NCBI GenBank assembly: GCA_036785325.1
Contig: JAXIVH010000014.1
Location: 2,364,123-2,428,122, forward strand
DNA length: 64,000 nucleotides
Direction: 5' to 3'
Source of the DNA: Urophycis tenuis
Lineage: Eukaryota; Chordata; Actinopteri; Gadiformes; Phycidae
The notes under the pieces were generated by a model. The model was given only the letters and a program-made list of their open reading frames with translations. It ran no database searches and was not told where the DNA came from. Of this stretch, positions 29,008 to 38,214 are shown piece by piece. The position numbers and the translations under genes are program-made. The first letter of the stretch is position 1. Each line of letters begins with the position of its first letter.

Positions 29008-32000
29008 CGTGTTGTTGGTCTTGAATTTCTTTGAAAAATGGGTTGCTGCTATTGTACGACAAACTCCTTGGATGACTTTGAAAAGAATAACCGTAAATTT
29101 TTACAGTTTCCAATGACAAAACTGCAGGCAGCCATGTTTCAACAACAGCAATACAGTCGAGCTGCAGATGCTGTGTGCGCAAAGCCAAATCAGTGACATG
29201 TTTAGTCAAATTTTGCACATTCATCAAAAACACATTAAAAGATGTTGCATTAGGATGACAATCTGTATTATCTGTGACCAAGAAGGGAGGCATGGATGCA
29301 ATTGCAGCGTCAATGTTTTCTTTGCAATAAATGGCTTTTTCATTAAAGTCCTGAATAACTAAACCAGACAAACTTCTAACTCTACTTAAAGCCACATACG
29401 CTTGACCGGCTGCAAAGATGTTCTTCAATGAAACAACAGCTTTGTCTACAGTAAGTCCTTGTACTTTATGGACTGTACAAGCCCAGGCAAGCTTGAGTGG
29501 AAATTGCCGGCGCATTCCACCATGTTTGGTCACCCGTTCCTCTTCTGGTTCAATGCCCGTGGATCCCATTTCAACCGCGGAGGCAAATGCACAGCAATTC
29601 CTCCTTTTTGTTCCCACTTGATCGTCATCAAACTTTACATAAATCGTTTTTGGGAACTTGTCATCATTATGTGGATAGACTACATGTGTGACTGTGCCGC
29701 ACACACCGTTCACTAAACCTTCTTCCACGTCCACATTTTTTATCAGCATTACACGGGCACCTACTCCCAAAAGAAGGGTCTCATCCAAACATGTGTTGTA
29801 GGTTTTGCTATGATGTCCTTCCTTCAACACAAGCTTGCCTGTTGTCTTACTGTTTACAAAATCCATTGCCTCAATCTTAACATGTCCAGGACAACTCTTG
29901 AATAACTGTAGCACGTTATGGTCACTCACTTGCCTATTGGTTGGGAAAATGTGCAACTCTGAGCCGTGTTCGCCAGTTTCACAATTTTTCAACAACTGTA
30001 CATCCGAAGCTAGCATGGGGATCCCTTTAGAGCGACATCTGACCCTGTTCAGCAACTTCGCAAAGACGACATCTTTTTGTCGGACAACAGTTTTCAGTTC
30101 AGCAACCTCAAACTGTGTCCACAAGCCAACACTAAGCTCCTCCAAGTACAACGGCTTCCCTCTCACCGGAGGCAACTGATAAAAATCTCCAACTGCAATT
30201 ATGCTAACATTTCCAAACGGGGAATAGCTGGCACACTGTTTAATTTGTCTTAAACGTCCATGGACATAGGCCAATAGTTTATGATCGACCATGGAGATTT
30301 CATCAATTATCAAAATCTGCAAGTTAATATATTTAGCACGCAAAGAATTGAGCTTTTCCTCACCCAGCGGTGTGTAGGGCAAGCGTGATTCTTTACCGAT
30401 GCTAAATGTACTGTGAATAGTACCTGCACGTAAATTGTGTGCAGCTATCCCCGTAGGAGCAGTTAGCAAAACGCAAATGTCGTCCGGATTGCGACACCCT
30501 CTGGACAACAACCTCACTGCTTCGTACTGGATAGCCTTTATCAAGTGGCTTTTACCTGTCCCTGCACCACCTGTGACAAAAACGCACAACGAAGCGATTT
30601 TCTCACCATTGGCCTTACTCAAACACCACTGTCTAATTTTGTAAAAGATAGACAGCTGTGTGTCATTGAGGGATCTAATTAAGGCCAAGCCATCACTTCT
30701 GCACAGGACATTCTGTCTTTGCTCTAAATGAGAAACCTGTCTATCGCTAACGGCTAAATCCGGAATACCTTCTACAGGATCATCTGAAGGTTGTTCGTTG
30801 CGGCTACGTTCGTCCAAACACTGCAGACGGTCGAGTTCTTGCTCTGGGCAGAGCTCACACCAGGCGTCTTCAAGATCTGCATCAGGGTCCACCGAATTCT
30901 GGATATCATCCAGCTCATCGCCAATCATTTCATATTTGCGGCGATTTGTATCGACAATTGATTTAACTGAATGCAGTCCATCATTTAATCCCACATGGCC
31001 ATGACTGTAGAACTGCTCAAACGTTTGGAAACCCGGTGGTTTGAGATGCGTGTCAGTGCGATATGGCAAAAACAGCTGCATAATACTCTGATAAAACAAC
31101 TCTGGGTTCTTGGTTTCTGAAAAGCGCACATAACGAACAACTGCATGTTCAGAACGTGTTCTTTTCAGAATGAAGCCATAGTTGTTTTGCAGTTCTACCC
31201 TGTTGACAGACATCTCAGATTTGCTCAAAACACGGTACTCGGAAGCAAAAGTTGCCAGACACATATTGTTAAAAGTACCGTCTTTTGGCCTATTCTTATA
31301 TCTGTCAACAAGACTAGTCATCCACATATCCTCTGTGGTAAGGTCATCTGATGATACCTTTTGTTTTAACACAGATAAAGGCAAACTCATTTTAACAGTG
31401 TTTTCTCCGACCGGAACGAAAACCACTTTCCTAGAACACTCCTTCAGATGCATGCTAGTCAACCTGTAGACAGCCTCTTGTGCACCCACATCCCGATTGT
31501 GTAGATACACACTTCCTAATTTTTTAAGCGCGTCTTTAGCACTGCTATTTTTGTCCTTAGCTGCTTCCTTCTGTGCGTTTGCTAACAATAGTCCCATCTC
31601 GCGCTCTGCCTTTGAAATGTAGGAAATGATGTACACTACACAAGCATAGGCGTCAACCACAAATTGGATATCAATATTTGAATTCCAACATTTCAAAATT
31701 GGTTTACCATATTGATTAATCCACACTTCGTTAGCTTGCCTCTTTAAAACAATGTGTGTCTTCTTGGCACACATGTTGTATGCCAACTCAAATCGGTTTT
31801 GAGTAACATTTAAATGACTAAACAACTGCTCTACGCTGTCAAAACTGGCATTGTCATCTGAAAGGGCATCTTTAATTTCCATGAGGATGCTATTTGATAC
31901 TTTTCTTTCTAGTAATTTGTTTAACTTCCTAATTTTGCACGCACAGTTGGCCAATTGATCTGCTCCATCCATTTGACACGTGCACGTTGTATCCACCTCC

Positions 32001-32191
32001 TGGTCTTCAAAAGACGGACGAGATATGAAAGTTCTCGCAGACGGTGGCTTAGGAAAATTAAAACGACAAACGGTATTCTTTTTTCTGCATGTTTTGGAAT
32101 GCTGTTTGGAATGCTTTTGCACAGATGACACTATTTTCAATAGTGTGTCATCTTCTACAGGTAATTCACATGTTACATATTTATCAATAAA
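28856..32191 (-). CDS. Helentron Rep (Tyr motif) - helicase - start of endonuclease
   Basis: The first ~300 residues complete Rep, with CRFNFPKPPSARTF, LELAYNMCAKK-like spacing and ACVVYIISYISKAEREMG holding the expected catalytic tyrosines. A PIF1/RecD-like superfamily 1 helicase follows: Walker A VTGGAGTGKSHLIKAI (~29.5% into the DNA, near 30575), LTAPTGIAAHNL, DExx-type LIIDEISMVDHK, GDFYQLPPV, and the late motifs KLAWACTVHKVQGLT and GQAYVALSRVRSLSGL. After that comes the start of an APE endonuclease with DCIAVVETWLPA. The stretch is open until a frameshift near 28978 after GVGIYSIVGI. The helicase would unwind the donor strand. Confidence 0.85.
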   Translation of the reverse strand, partial: FIDKYVTCELPVEDDTLLKIVSSVQKHSKQHSKTCRKKNTVCRFNFPKPPSARTFISRPSFEDQEVDTTCTCQMDGADQLANCACKIRKLNKLLERKVSNSILMEIKDALSDDNASFDSVEQLFSHLNVTQNRFELAYNMCAKKTHIVLKRQANEVWINQYGKPILKCWNSNIDIQFVVDAYACVVYIISYISKAEREMGLLLANAQKEAAKDKNSSAKDALKKLGSVYLHNRDVGAQEAVYRLTSMHLKECSRKVVFVPVGENTVKMSLPLSVLKQKVSSDDLTTEDMWMTSLVDRYKNRPKDGTFNNMCLATFASEYRVLSKSEMSVNRVELQNNYGFILKRTRSEHAVVRYVRFSETKNPELFYQSIMQLFLPYRTDTHLKPPGFQTFEQFYSHGHVGLNDGLHSVKSIVDTNRRKYEMIGDELDDIQNSVDPDADLEDAWCELCPEQELDRLQCLDERSRNEQPSDDPVEGIPDLAVSDRQVSHLEQRQNVLCRSDGLALIRSLNDTQLSIFYKIRQWCLSKANGEKIASLCVFVTGGAGTGKSHLIKAIQYEAVRLLSRGCRNPDDICVLLTAPTGIAAHNLRAGTIHSTFSIGKESRLPYTPLGEEKLNSLRAKYINLQILIIDEISMVDHKLLAYVHGRLRQIKQCASYSPFGNVSIIAVGDFYQLPPVRGKPLYLEELSVGLWTQFEVAELKTVVRQKDVVFAKLLNRVRCRSKGIPMLASDVQLLKNCETGEHGSELHIFPTNRQVSDHNVLQLFKSCPGHVKIEAMDFVNSKTTGKLVLKEGHHSKTYNTCLDETLLLGVGARVMLIKNVDVEEGLVNGVCGTVTHVVYPHNDDKFPKTIYVKFDDDQVGTKRRNCCAFASAVEMGSTGIEPEEERVTKHGGMRRQFPLKLAWACTVHKVQGLTVDKAVVSLKNIFAAGQAYVALSRVRSLSGLVIQDFNEKAIYCKENIDAAIASMPPFLVTDNTDCHPNATSFNVFLMNVQNLTKHVTDLALRTQHLQLDCIAVVETWLPAVLSLETVKIYGYSFQSHPRSLSYNSSNPFFKEIQDQQHGGVGIYSIVGIQYYPGTKCSKFRMFGLPLHYTQYINCCYLSTTILPHDFV

Positions 32192-32941
32192 CTAAATTAC
32201 CTCTTCATCTGTATTTTTATCAATTATTGGGGCATTTTCTATCCAAAACAGGCAGTGAACATGTGGTGAACCACGCTGCTGGAATTCAACCCTATAGAAA
32301 TAATCCTTTATTTTGCCAATAGGATTAGATGGAGACTTTAAAACCTCTTTCAAAAAACAATGCCAGCGAAAATCAAACATCCTTGCCGCAGTAACCGGGT
32401 TACGCCGCAAAAGATCGCATCTATCAGCCCACTCCAGCTGTTCTACCGTCTCTGTCCTCCCTTCTTGTTTCAAAATACTACTCAAAAGACTCTTCCACCG
32501 CATATCGGCAGAAGAGAAAGAACAAAACCACGTCGGGATCCCCAGCTGACGAACACAAGCTAACAAATCAGATTGCACACCCTGCCAAAAAGCCGGGGTA
32601 CCTCTAATAGGCTTCAGAAACCGATACCCATCATCAAACTGCATCAACTGCTTCAACTGCTCTTCATTATTTACTACATCAGAAGAGATTTTCCTAAATT
32701 GGCCCCCTTTCCCCTTTCGCAATGCTATTGATACATTTGACACAACCTGTTGAACCTCAGACATGTACTGTGCAAAGAAGATATAATCAACATTTTGTGC
32801 AAATCTACCATCAGCATGTAAAATACGATTATTAAAATAGCGGCACAAAGTCAAACGATGAGGTCTACTGTCATGGTATGTTGCAGATGCGCTGGGAAAC
32901 AGGACTGGCAAACACTTTGCTTCATTTGAATGATCAGACAT
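32192..32941 (-). CDS. Helentron Rep domain, N-terminal part with HUH motif
   Basis: The product nicks and joins single-stranded DNA for rolling-circle transposition. Seen: FPSASATYHDSRPHRLTLCR, LHADGRFAQNVDYIFFAQYM, IRGTPAFWQGVQSDLLACVR, CDLLRRNPVTAARMFDFRWH, and near the end FQQRGSPHVHCLFWIENAP with the HVH pair expected of the metal-binding HUH motif. A TAG at 32194-32192 interrupts the frame; the next ORF continues in the same frame with IDKYVTCELP. Confidence 0.85.
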   Translation of the reverse strand: MSDHSNEAKCLPVLFPSASATYHDSRPHRLTLCRYFNNRILHADGRFAQNVDYIFFAQYMSEVQQVVSNVSIALRKGKGGQFRKISSDVVNNEEQLKQLMQFDDGYRFLKPIRGTPAFWQGVQSDLLACVRQLGIPTWFCSFSSADMRWKSLLSSILKQEGRTETVEQLEWADRCDLLRRNPVTAARMFDFRWHCFLKEVLKSPSNPIGKIKDYFYRVEFQQRGSPHVHCLFWIENAPIIDKNTDEEVI

Positions 32942-32980
32942 CTTATCACACTCCAGGTTGATAAGATGTCTGACAGGACA
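32941..32980. repeat. 40-bp templated insertion forming a 14-bp inverted repeat
   Basis: CAGACATCTTATCA (32935-32948) and its exact complement TGATAAGATGTCTG (32959-32972) flank a 10-base loop. Removing ~40 bases joins the two neighbouring ORFs in one frame across a shared GACAT word. It looks like a local inverted duplication made during repair. Confidence 0.75.
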
Positions 32981-33713
32981 TCATCTTGACAGGAGTGTTG
33001 CCTTCTGCTGGGGCTAAATTTAACACACTATCAAAATATTGATCAAGTGCTTCTTGACCGATGTCAACAGGCATAAGGCACGTGTCCTGAAACATACAAT
33101 GTGTTTGTCTGTCATGCAGAAGCTCATCATCCTCAGCAGCATCAGCAGCATTGCCGTCATCATTGTCTCCATCTGCCGCTATACTATCCTGCTCTGCTAC
33201 ACTCTCTTCTTCATAAGAAAAGTCATTGAGCCATGCTTCATTAAAATCTACATCCTTATAGTGTACATTAGTCTGCTTCAAATACTGCAATGCCTGTTTA
33301 ATGCGCATACTGTCCACATACTGATACTCGTAATGCCCTTTGTACGTAAGCTTCCGTTTAACCTTCACTGGTAGCAAAGATTCGTCCATGTCTGAACGCG
33401 GCAGCAACTTGCTCGTCTGCACAATATTTGCAGGAACACACGTTACAGGCCCATGGACGCCGTTTTGCCCACCTTTGGGCAACGCTAACAGTTTCATGAA
33501 GGGAATATGCAGCGCAATTAAATGTTGCTCTAAACTATTCAGGCATGCCAATTCTGGTGGAATAATACACATTGCCAAATTATTTGAAGCAGATTCAGGA
33601 GGCATTGTACCCTTACTAATTTTATTATGACAGTTTGAACAAATCCACAACTTACCCCTAGCTGTATCTAACCACTGACAAGGCAATACACAATCTGTAC
33701 TACATTTATGCAA
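32946..33713 (-). CDS. Helentron middle region (Cys-rich, Helitron-associated)
   Basis: In frame with the preceding ORF after a single TAA. It opens with Cys pairs (HKCSTDC, QWLDTARGKLWICSNCHNK), fitting a zinc-binding region often found just before the Rep domain in Helitron-type proteins. IIPPELACLNSLEQHLIALH and KLLALPKGGQNGVHGPVTCV follow, then a long acidic segment (DGDNDDGNAADAAEDDE). It ends in APAEGNTPVKMMS, where a 40-bp insertion shifts the frame. Confidence 0.65.
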   Translation of the reverse strand: MHKCSTDCVLPCQWLDTARGKLWICSNCHNKISKGTMPPESASNNLAMCIIPPELACLNSLEQHLIALHIPFMKLLALPKGGQNGVHGPVTCVPANIVQTSKLLPRSDMDESLLPVKVKRKLTYKGHYEYQYVDSMRIKQALQYLKQTNVHYKDVDFNEAWLNDFSYEEESVAEQDSIAADGDNDDGNAADAAEDDELLHDRQTHCMFQDTCLMPVDIGQEALDQYFDSVLNLAPAEGNTPVKMMSCQTSYQPGV

Positions 33714-33716
33714 GTA

Positions 33717-35576
33717 TTAATCACTAATACATTTACTTGCAATTAAAGCCATTTGTTCTGTTTTAGTATAATCCTTCATGCTACAAGGATAAACTTGATT
33801 TCTAAACAGCTTTCTAAAACAGACACAACAGACAAAATCCGGGCCATCATTTACTTTAGCTAAAAACTGCTGCATAACTAAATCAAAGTCAGACAATGAT
33901 GCTTTTACATGTTGCCTCATTAATTTGATATGGGCTATAACATGCTGCCTATACCGTTTATTTCCATTATATTTCTTTCTACTTAAGGATTTCACACTCA
34001 ACCTGTAAGACTTATTTATATCATATCTAGTTTTATTCAATTGCTTTACTCTATCCCTGTGAGACTTATTTGTACGATATTTACTTTTACTCAATTCCTT
34101 TACTCTAACCCTGTAAGACTTATTTGTACAATATCTAGTTTTATTCAACTCCTTTACCCTAACCCTGTGAGCCTTATTTGTCCGATATTTAGTTTTACTT
34201 ATTGCCTTTACTCTAGCCCTGTGAGCCTTATTTGTCCAATATTTAGTTTTACTTATTGCCTTTACTCTAGCCCTGTGAGCCTTATTTGTCCGATATTTAG
34301 TTTTGCTCATTGCCTTTACTCTAGCCTTGTGAGCCTTATTTGTCCAATATTTAGTTACACTAATTTGTTTCAAACTGTCCTTATACCGATTTATTTTCTG
34401 ATAATAAATTTTACTCTTTTCACTACATTTTTGCCTGTTTTCATAATAAGTTATTTTACGTTGTAACTTTTTCGTTAATATATGCTTAGATGGCGACTTA
34501 CTTGGGGATTGGGCTTCTACAGATGTACTACACTGTTCTACAATTTCTACTTCAGCTTCACAATTTGAGGATGCAACTGAAGTCAAATTGTGAACAGCAA
34601 CACTACGATTTCTAATGTTATACCCATCTACTCTACCTACTTTGCAATAGCCATAGCAGCACTGCATGTTTGGCCGCTGAACACAAACAACAGTCTCATA
34701 ATGATTGGCATTGCAATTTTCTAAATAAATTCCCTGACAAGACAACAGCCTATCCTTACAACTATATTCAAGCCAGCGACCGTCACAGTAAGTGAAAATA
34801 CTGACACCCAAAAAGTCTGCTGCCGCTTGAATCTCTACTTCTGTGGCCCAACTGCCAACATAGGCCATTTTTGACACAGACAGATATTCCTCCATTGAGG
34901 AATACTGAGGTCTAATGATACCACCGTTTACTTTTAAATGCTTAACTACAGCGAGTCTAATTTTTCTATGATACTTTTGTGTACCACACACAGCCTGACT
35001 AACTGCTCTAAAGAAACAGTTACCATCACCAACTAGTTTCTCCATCAGACAAGGAGCACCCAACAAACCAACTTCTATACTAAGTGGATCAACTTTCTCC
35101 GACTCAACACTTAACCGTTTGCACAAACTTTGTACCACTTCCCCACAAAGCGGATTAAACTGGAGCCCTTTACCCACAACATCAGCAACAAAAACAACAT
35201 CCGAATCAACTTGAGCAGAATCACTGGGTACAGGGTCCAAAGTACTGGGTGAAGATGGACGCGTTACGCAAACACCAGAAATCTCAAATGGCTTGGGACG
35301 TTTCAAATTACCAGCAAATTTGCAAATGTGAGCAACTAAATCATCTACACAAGTGAAATACACAACAACGCTCTTCCCATCTGCATCCAACATCCCATCC
35401 ACACTGCGTGCATGCGAATCAACCAGCGCAAAACGGTCACCGTGAGCAATGATGGCACATGTACTATCACACACTGTCAGCAAACATGTGTGATATACAC
35501 CAAACATCTTAATCAACCCAGACCTTAAACTAGTTATTAAAACGCCATCAATCATGTCACCCGACACTACGTCCAC
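33717..35576 (-). CDS. Helentron OTU cysteine protease and basic-repeat region
   Basis: This 619-codon open stretch first completes the USP-like domain (ALVDSHARSVDGMLDADGKS, ~residues 48-70). An OTU domain follows at ~180-300: VGDGNCFFRAVSQAV with the catalytic Asp/Cys, EEYLSVSKMAYVGSWATEVE, and NANHYETVV with the catalytic His. OTU proteases remove ubiquitin; their presence in Helentrons is established, their role is not. From ~400 to ~510 eight 18-residue repeats occur. The stretch ends with a Cys cluster (FVCCVCFRKLFRN) and ISD before a TAA at 33719-33717. The next ORF is in the same frame, so that TAA is a point lesion in one gene. Confidence 0.75.
   Translation of the reverse strand: MDVVSGDMIDGVLITSLRSGLIKMFGVYHTCLLTVCDSTCAIIAHGDRFALVDSHARSVDGMLDADGKSVVVYFTCVDDLVAHICKFAGNLKRPKPFEISGVCVTRPSSPSTLDPVPSDSAQVDSDVVFVADVVGKGLQFNPLCGEVVQSLCKRLSVESEKVDPLSIEVGLLGAPCLMEKLVGDGNCFFRAVSQAVCGTQKYHRKIRLAVVKHLKVNGGIIRPQYSSMEEYLSVSKMAYVGSWATEVEIQAAADFLGVSIFTYCDGRWLEYSCKDRLLSCQGIYLENCNANHYETVVCVQRPNMQCCYGYCKVGRVDGYNIRNRSVAVHNLTSVASSNCEAEVEIVEQCSTSVEAQSPSKSPSKHILTKKLQRKITYYENRQKCSEKSKIYYQKINRYKDSLKQISVTKYWTNKAHKARVKAMSKTKYRTNKAHRARVKAISKTKYWTNKAHRARVKAISKTKYRTNKAHRVRVKELNKTRYCTNKSYRVRVKELSKSKYRTNKSHRDRVKQLNKTRYDINKSYRLSVKSLSRKKYNGNKRYRQHVIAHIKLMRQHVKASLSDFDLVMQQFLAKVNDGPDFVCCVCFRKLFRNQVYPCSMKDYTKTEQMALIASKCISD
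34020..34345 (-). repeat. 54-bp (18-residue) tandem repeat in coding sequence
   Basis: Each unit reads approximately TNKAHRARVKAISKTKYR. The DNA period is exactly 54 bases (for example 34181 to 34235), so frame is kept. Units are strongly basic, with Tyr and paired Arg/Lys at fixed places, as in DNA- or RNA-binding repeats. Flanking units are more diverged than the central ones, suggesting recent homogenisation. Confidence 0.85.
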
Positions 35577-35577
35577 A

Positions 35578-36063
35578 TCTCCGGAAACATACTCCCCATA
35601 CCCAAAGTTAAATGTCTGTCCATCAATAACACTCTAGGGGCAAATCTAAAACACAAAGATATCTACCGCTGAGATCGCTGCCTGCCGTTATCTCGTTATA
35701 AAGCCTATCCCCCAAAACAACAACTTTGTCCAGATTCTCAGTCTGCCAAGAAAACACGCTATCAACTGAATGTTTAGCGAGAGCCACCAAACTAATGGCC
35801 ATGCACTGAGATCCAGCGTGTTGAAAACGACGTCTGTCCCCCTGATGGAACGATCCCCTGACTGACCTAACGTTACCAACACCCTCGACTACACCTGCAC
35901 TTTTAACACTGCCTGGAGACAAGCAAGACTTAACAACATCTTTGCTAGAAAGAGTCGCACACAAAATAGGAGAATCTGACCTGCTGAGTGCCTCCTCCTG
36001 GCACGTTGAAAGTCTCCTCCGGCGGGTCACACGTTTCCGTCGTCCCTCCATAATTGGTCTCTG
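35578..36063 (-). CDS. Helentron C76/USP-like peptidase domain, N-terminal half
   Basis: After a basic stretch (EGRRKRVTRRRRLSTCQEE) comes VRGSFHQGDRRRFQHAGSQ followed by CMAISLVALAKHS, and LGDRLYNEI. I recall this pattern as similar to the C76 cysteine peptidase (ubiquitin-specific protease) fold first defined in large DNA-virus tegument proteins. The Cys after GSQ would be the nucleophile. The frame shifts at ~35636, after LDLP; the domain continues in the next ORF with FNFGYGEYV and the VDSHARS motif, where Asp and His two residues apart would complete the triad. Deubiquitinating activity is inference from the fold. The assignment needs a profile search. Confidence 0.5.
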
Positions 36064-36172
36064 CTGTAGGAAAATCAAAACACACATTTAGAACAAGTAT
36101 TACATTGTTTAAAAGGAAACAATACCAGTTTACAAAATCTCACTCAGCACATCACATTTTCAATCAAATTAC

Positions 36173-36485
36173 CGGTGCGCCTTCTGCAACAGCTGGCAGG
36201 TCCAGGCTCGAAAGATGCGCTGGAACCACAGTATCCATGGCCGCCAACATGGAACTGCTAAACCGGACTGGGTTCAGCGGGATGAAACACTCCCTCAGCA
36301 CAATTGGACATCCGTCCACCTATAAAATGAACATAAACAACACCACATTACTCACAATTGCCATTGCCTAAAATCCATGTACATACAGTATATATACATC
36401 TCTTAAACATCAAACTATACTACAAACCTCACGTCGAACCACGCCCCGTTTGGATGAGGTACAGGGCTGTTCGTCAGATTGAACC
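36173..36485 (-). CDS. Helentron exons 7-8: linker
   Basis: Exon 7 (36485-36428) reads SDEQPCTSSKRGVVRRE; exon 8 (36319-36173) reads VDGCPIVLRECFIPLNPVRF, then SSSMLAAMDTVVPAHL. They link the SGNH-like part to the peptidase domain. No domain is recognised. Borders are GT...AG and phases match. Confidence 0.6.
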
Positions 36486-36577
36486 CTCTGCAATGACAAA
36501 TAGCAATGAACGTCTTTAGAGTAAACTGTTTAACAAATATCAGTGTGAACAACACAATTAAAGTATGCAAATATTAC

Positions 36578-38214
36578 CTTTTGCCCTTGACCATTTCCAT
36601 CCACACGTTTGGGTCACGGGGGGCGGGTGAAGGTGGGCAAACAAAAACCTCTCGGTGAGGAGAGGTCTTTGTTTCCCCACCTTCTGCCCTCCCCTCTGAC
36701 CTCACAGGACTCCTCAAAAGAGGGGGTGACGTTGCAGCAGCAGGCGCAGACGCCTCCAGTTGCATGTAGGCAGCGTGCCACAGCAACTGGGCAAGGATGT
36801 CCATCCCCTCGACATCGCTGAGGTGAACCTGGAGTCTGATAACAATGCATTTACTAAATAAACATTCAACAACTAATTGTAAATGAAGTTCCTCATGTGC
36901 ACAAAGTATATACTAGTAGATACTTACACCATCCGTGTCCCACAGTTGCAGCTGACTGAACGGGAAGTACTCAAACGTGGAGTAGTACGCAATACCTGAC
37001 AAGACAAAAATTATACGCAATATTCATATACCTACATACGTTACCATAAACACATGGATAATAATACAATATAATTCAAATAATACATTACGATATACCC
37101 GATGACATACCCATCGACTTTGTCACAAGAGTGGAATTCCCGACTCATGTGCAACTGCAGTTCTGGGGCAACCGTCAGACGCGGAACAAAATCCAGCACG
37201 CACACCTGAAACACAATTACAGATTCTAATACAAAACTGACTTTGGTACAAAACAAAATGCCAATAAATACATTAATGTTACAATGTAACACCTCATGTA
37301 AGCATATTACTTACTGAACACACAATAAAATGACAACACACTAGTACAGTAGAGTACAAACCAAATCACTTACATTGTGCCAACGCTCACGCGCGCTAAC
37401 CAACAGCTTCCGGAACTCCTCTCCAGCCGCAGCGTGGGTGCTGCTCGTCGTCAGGTTCTCACCGGGGGCCAAGATGCACACTGCGTCCGGGGTCCGCGGC
37501 AGTGTGGCATGGAGCACCTCCGTCCTCAGATGGCACGCACTAGCCTCTGGGGTTGTCATGATGCCAAAGGAAATTTTTCCCTTTGGCATCATGACAGTCC
37601 CATCTGCAACACTGCACAGATGGGAATCCCCAACAACAAGAACGAACTGGAGAAAAAAAAAGGACCTGTTTAGAAATACATGTTGACTAAATACATTTCT
37701 TAATAAATACTTCAACAATAAACAGCAAATTACCTTCTGATCAACGGAATGAGCTGGAACAACCAGTTTGTGTGTCTTTCCAGACACAGAAACCGGGTAC
37801 CCACGAGGACAACTGCGTGTCCCCGTACCAGCGCCTATTCACAAACACACAAAAAAGACTCATCAAACACAAACATTTACCTGATATACAATATACCAAA
37901 CGCCACTGTTTACATTACACTTAATCTCTTTCCTCAGTTTACTTCTACAAACTCAACATAACTCGTACTTGTAAAAACACTTAATAATTCAACTGAAACA
38001 CGTCCATTTGTAGAAAAAGACACAATGGCAATGGCCACAAACCATATAACTAGACACTTGACTGTACACACAGAACTTGATGAAAATTGGACAAATCAAC
38101 TGGCTACATACCTGGAACAAACTCAGGACTTGGTGGTAAATAGTTCACAGCCACTCGTACTGCCTCCCTCCTCCTAGCAGCCACAGAGCGACGGAACGAC
38201 TTGCCACGAGGCAT
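36578..38214 (-). CDS. Helentron exons 1-6: SGNH-hydrolase-like domain
   Basis: The first Met is immediately after an acceptor (CTTTCAG|ATG) and opens MPRGKSFRRSVAARRREAV. Exon 3 carries VLVVGDSHLCSV (nucleophile-type GDS), then LRTEVLHATLPRTPDAVCIL and APGENLTTSS; exon 4 has LDFVPRLTVAPELQLHM; exon 5 has FEYFPFSQLQLWDTDG, which joins VHLSDVEGMDILAQLLW in exon 6. The GDS, the Asn in ENLT and the DGVH pair match the SGNH/GDSL hydrolase pattern, so the catalytic residues appear intact. A Pro/Ser-rich tail follows. Substrate and role in transposition are unknown; an esterase or lipase-like action is only inferred from the fold. Similar domains occur in LINE ORF1 proteins, such as the one at 48.1 kb, but the two are not close copies. 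Confidence 0.65.

Larger units (their letters stand above)
28573..38214 (-). pseudogene. Helentron main gene, nine exons, broken by a few lesions
   Basis: Spliced reading from ATG at 38214 to the stop at 28573 gives about 2,850 codons. Exons: 38214-38112, 37834-37734, 37646-37374, 37205-37111, 36995-36928, 36828-36578, 36485-36428, 36319-36173 and 36063-28573. All have GT...AG borders, and phases agree except at the 37111 donor, which has one G too many. Domain order: SGNH-hydrolase-like, C76/USP-like peptidase, OTU protease, 18-residue basic repeats, Helentron-associated middle region, Rep, helicase, APE endonuclease. Lesions in the last exon: a frameshift at ~35636, a TAA at 33719-33717, a 40-bp insertion near 32941-32980, a TAG at 32194-32192 and a frameshift near 28978. 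The 5' UTR exon is probably 40.6 kb. The long open stretches between lesions suggest recent inactivation. Confidence 0.75.

Noticed and set aside
34041..34466. 141-codon plus-strand ORF with repeated CPIFSFTYCLYSSPVS-like text
   Set aside because: It is the antisense shadow of the 54-bp coding repeat of the Helentron.
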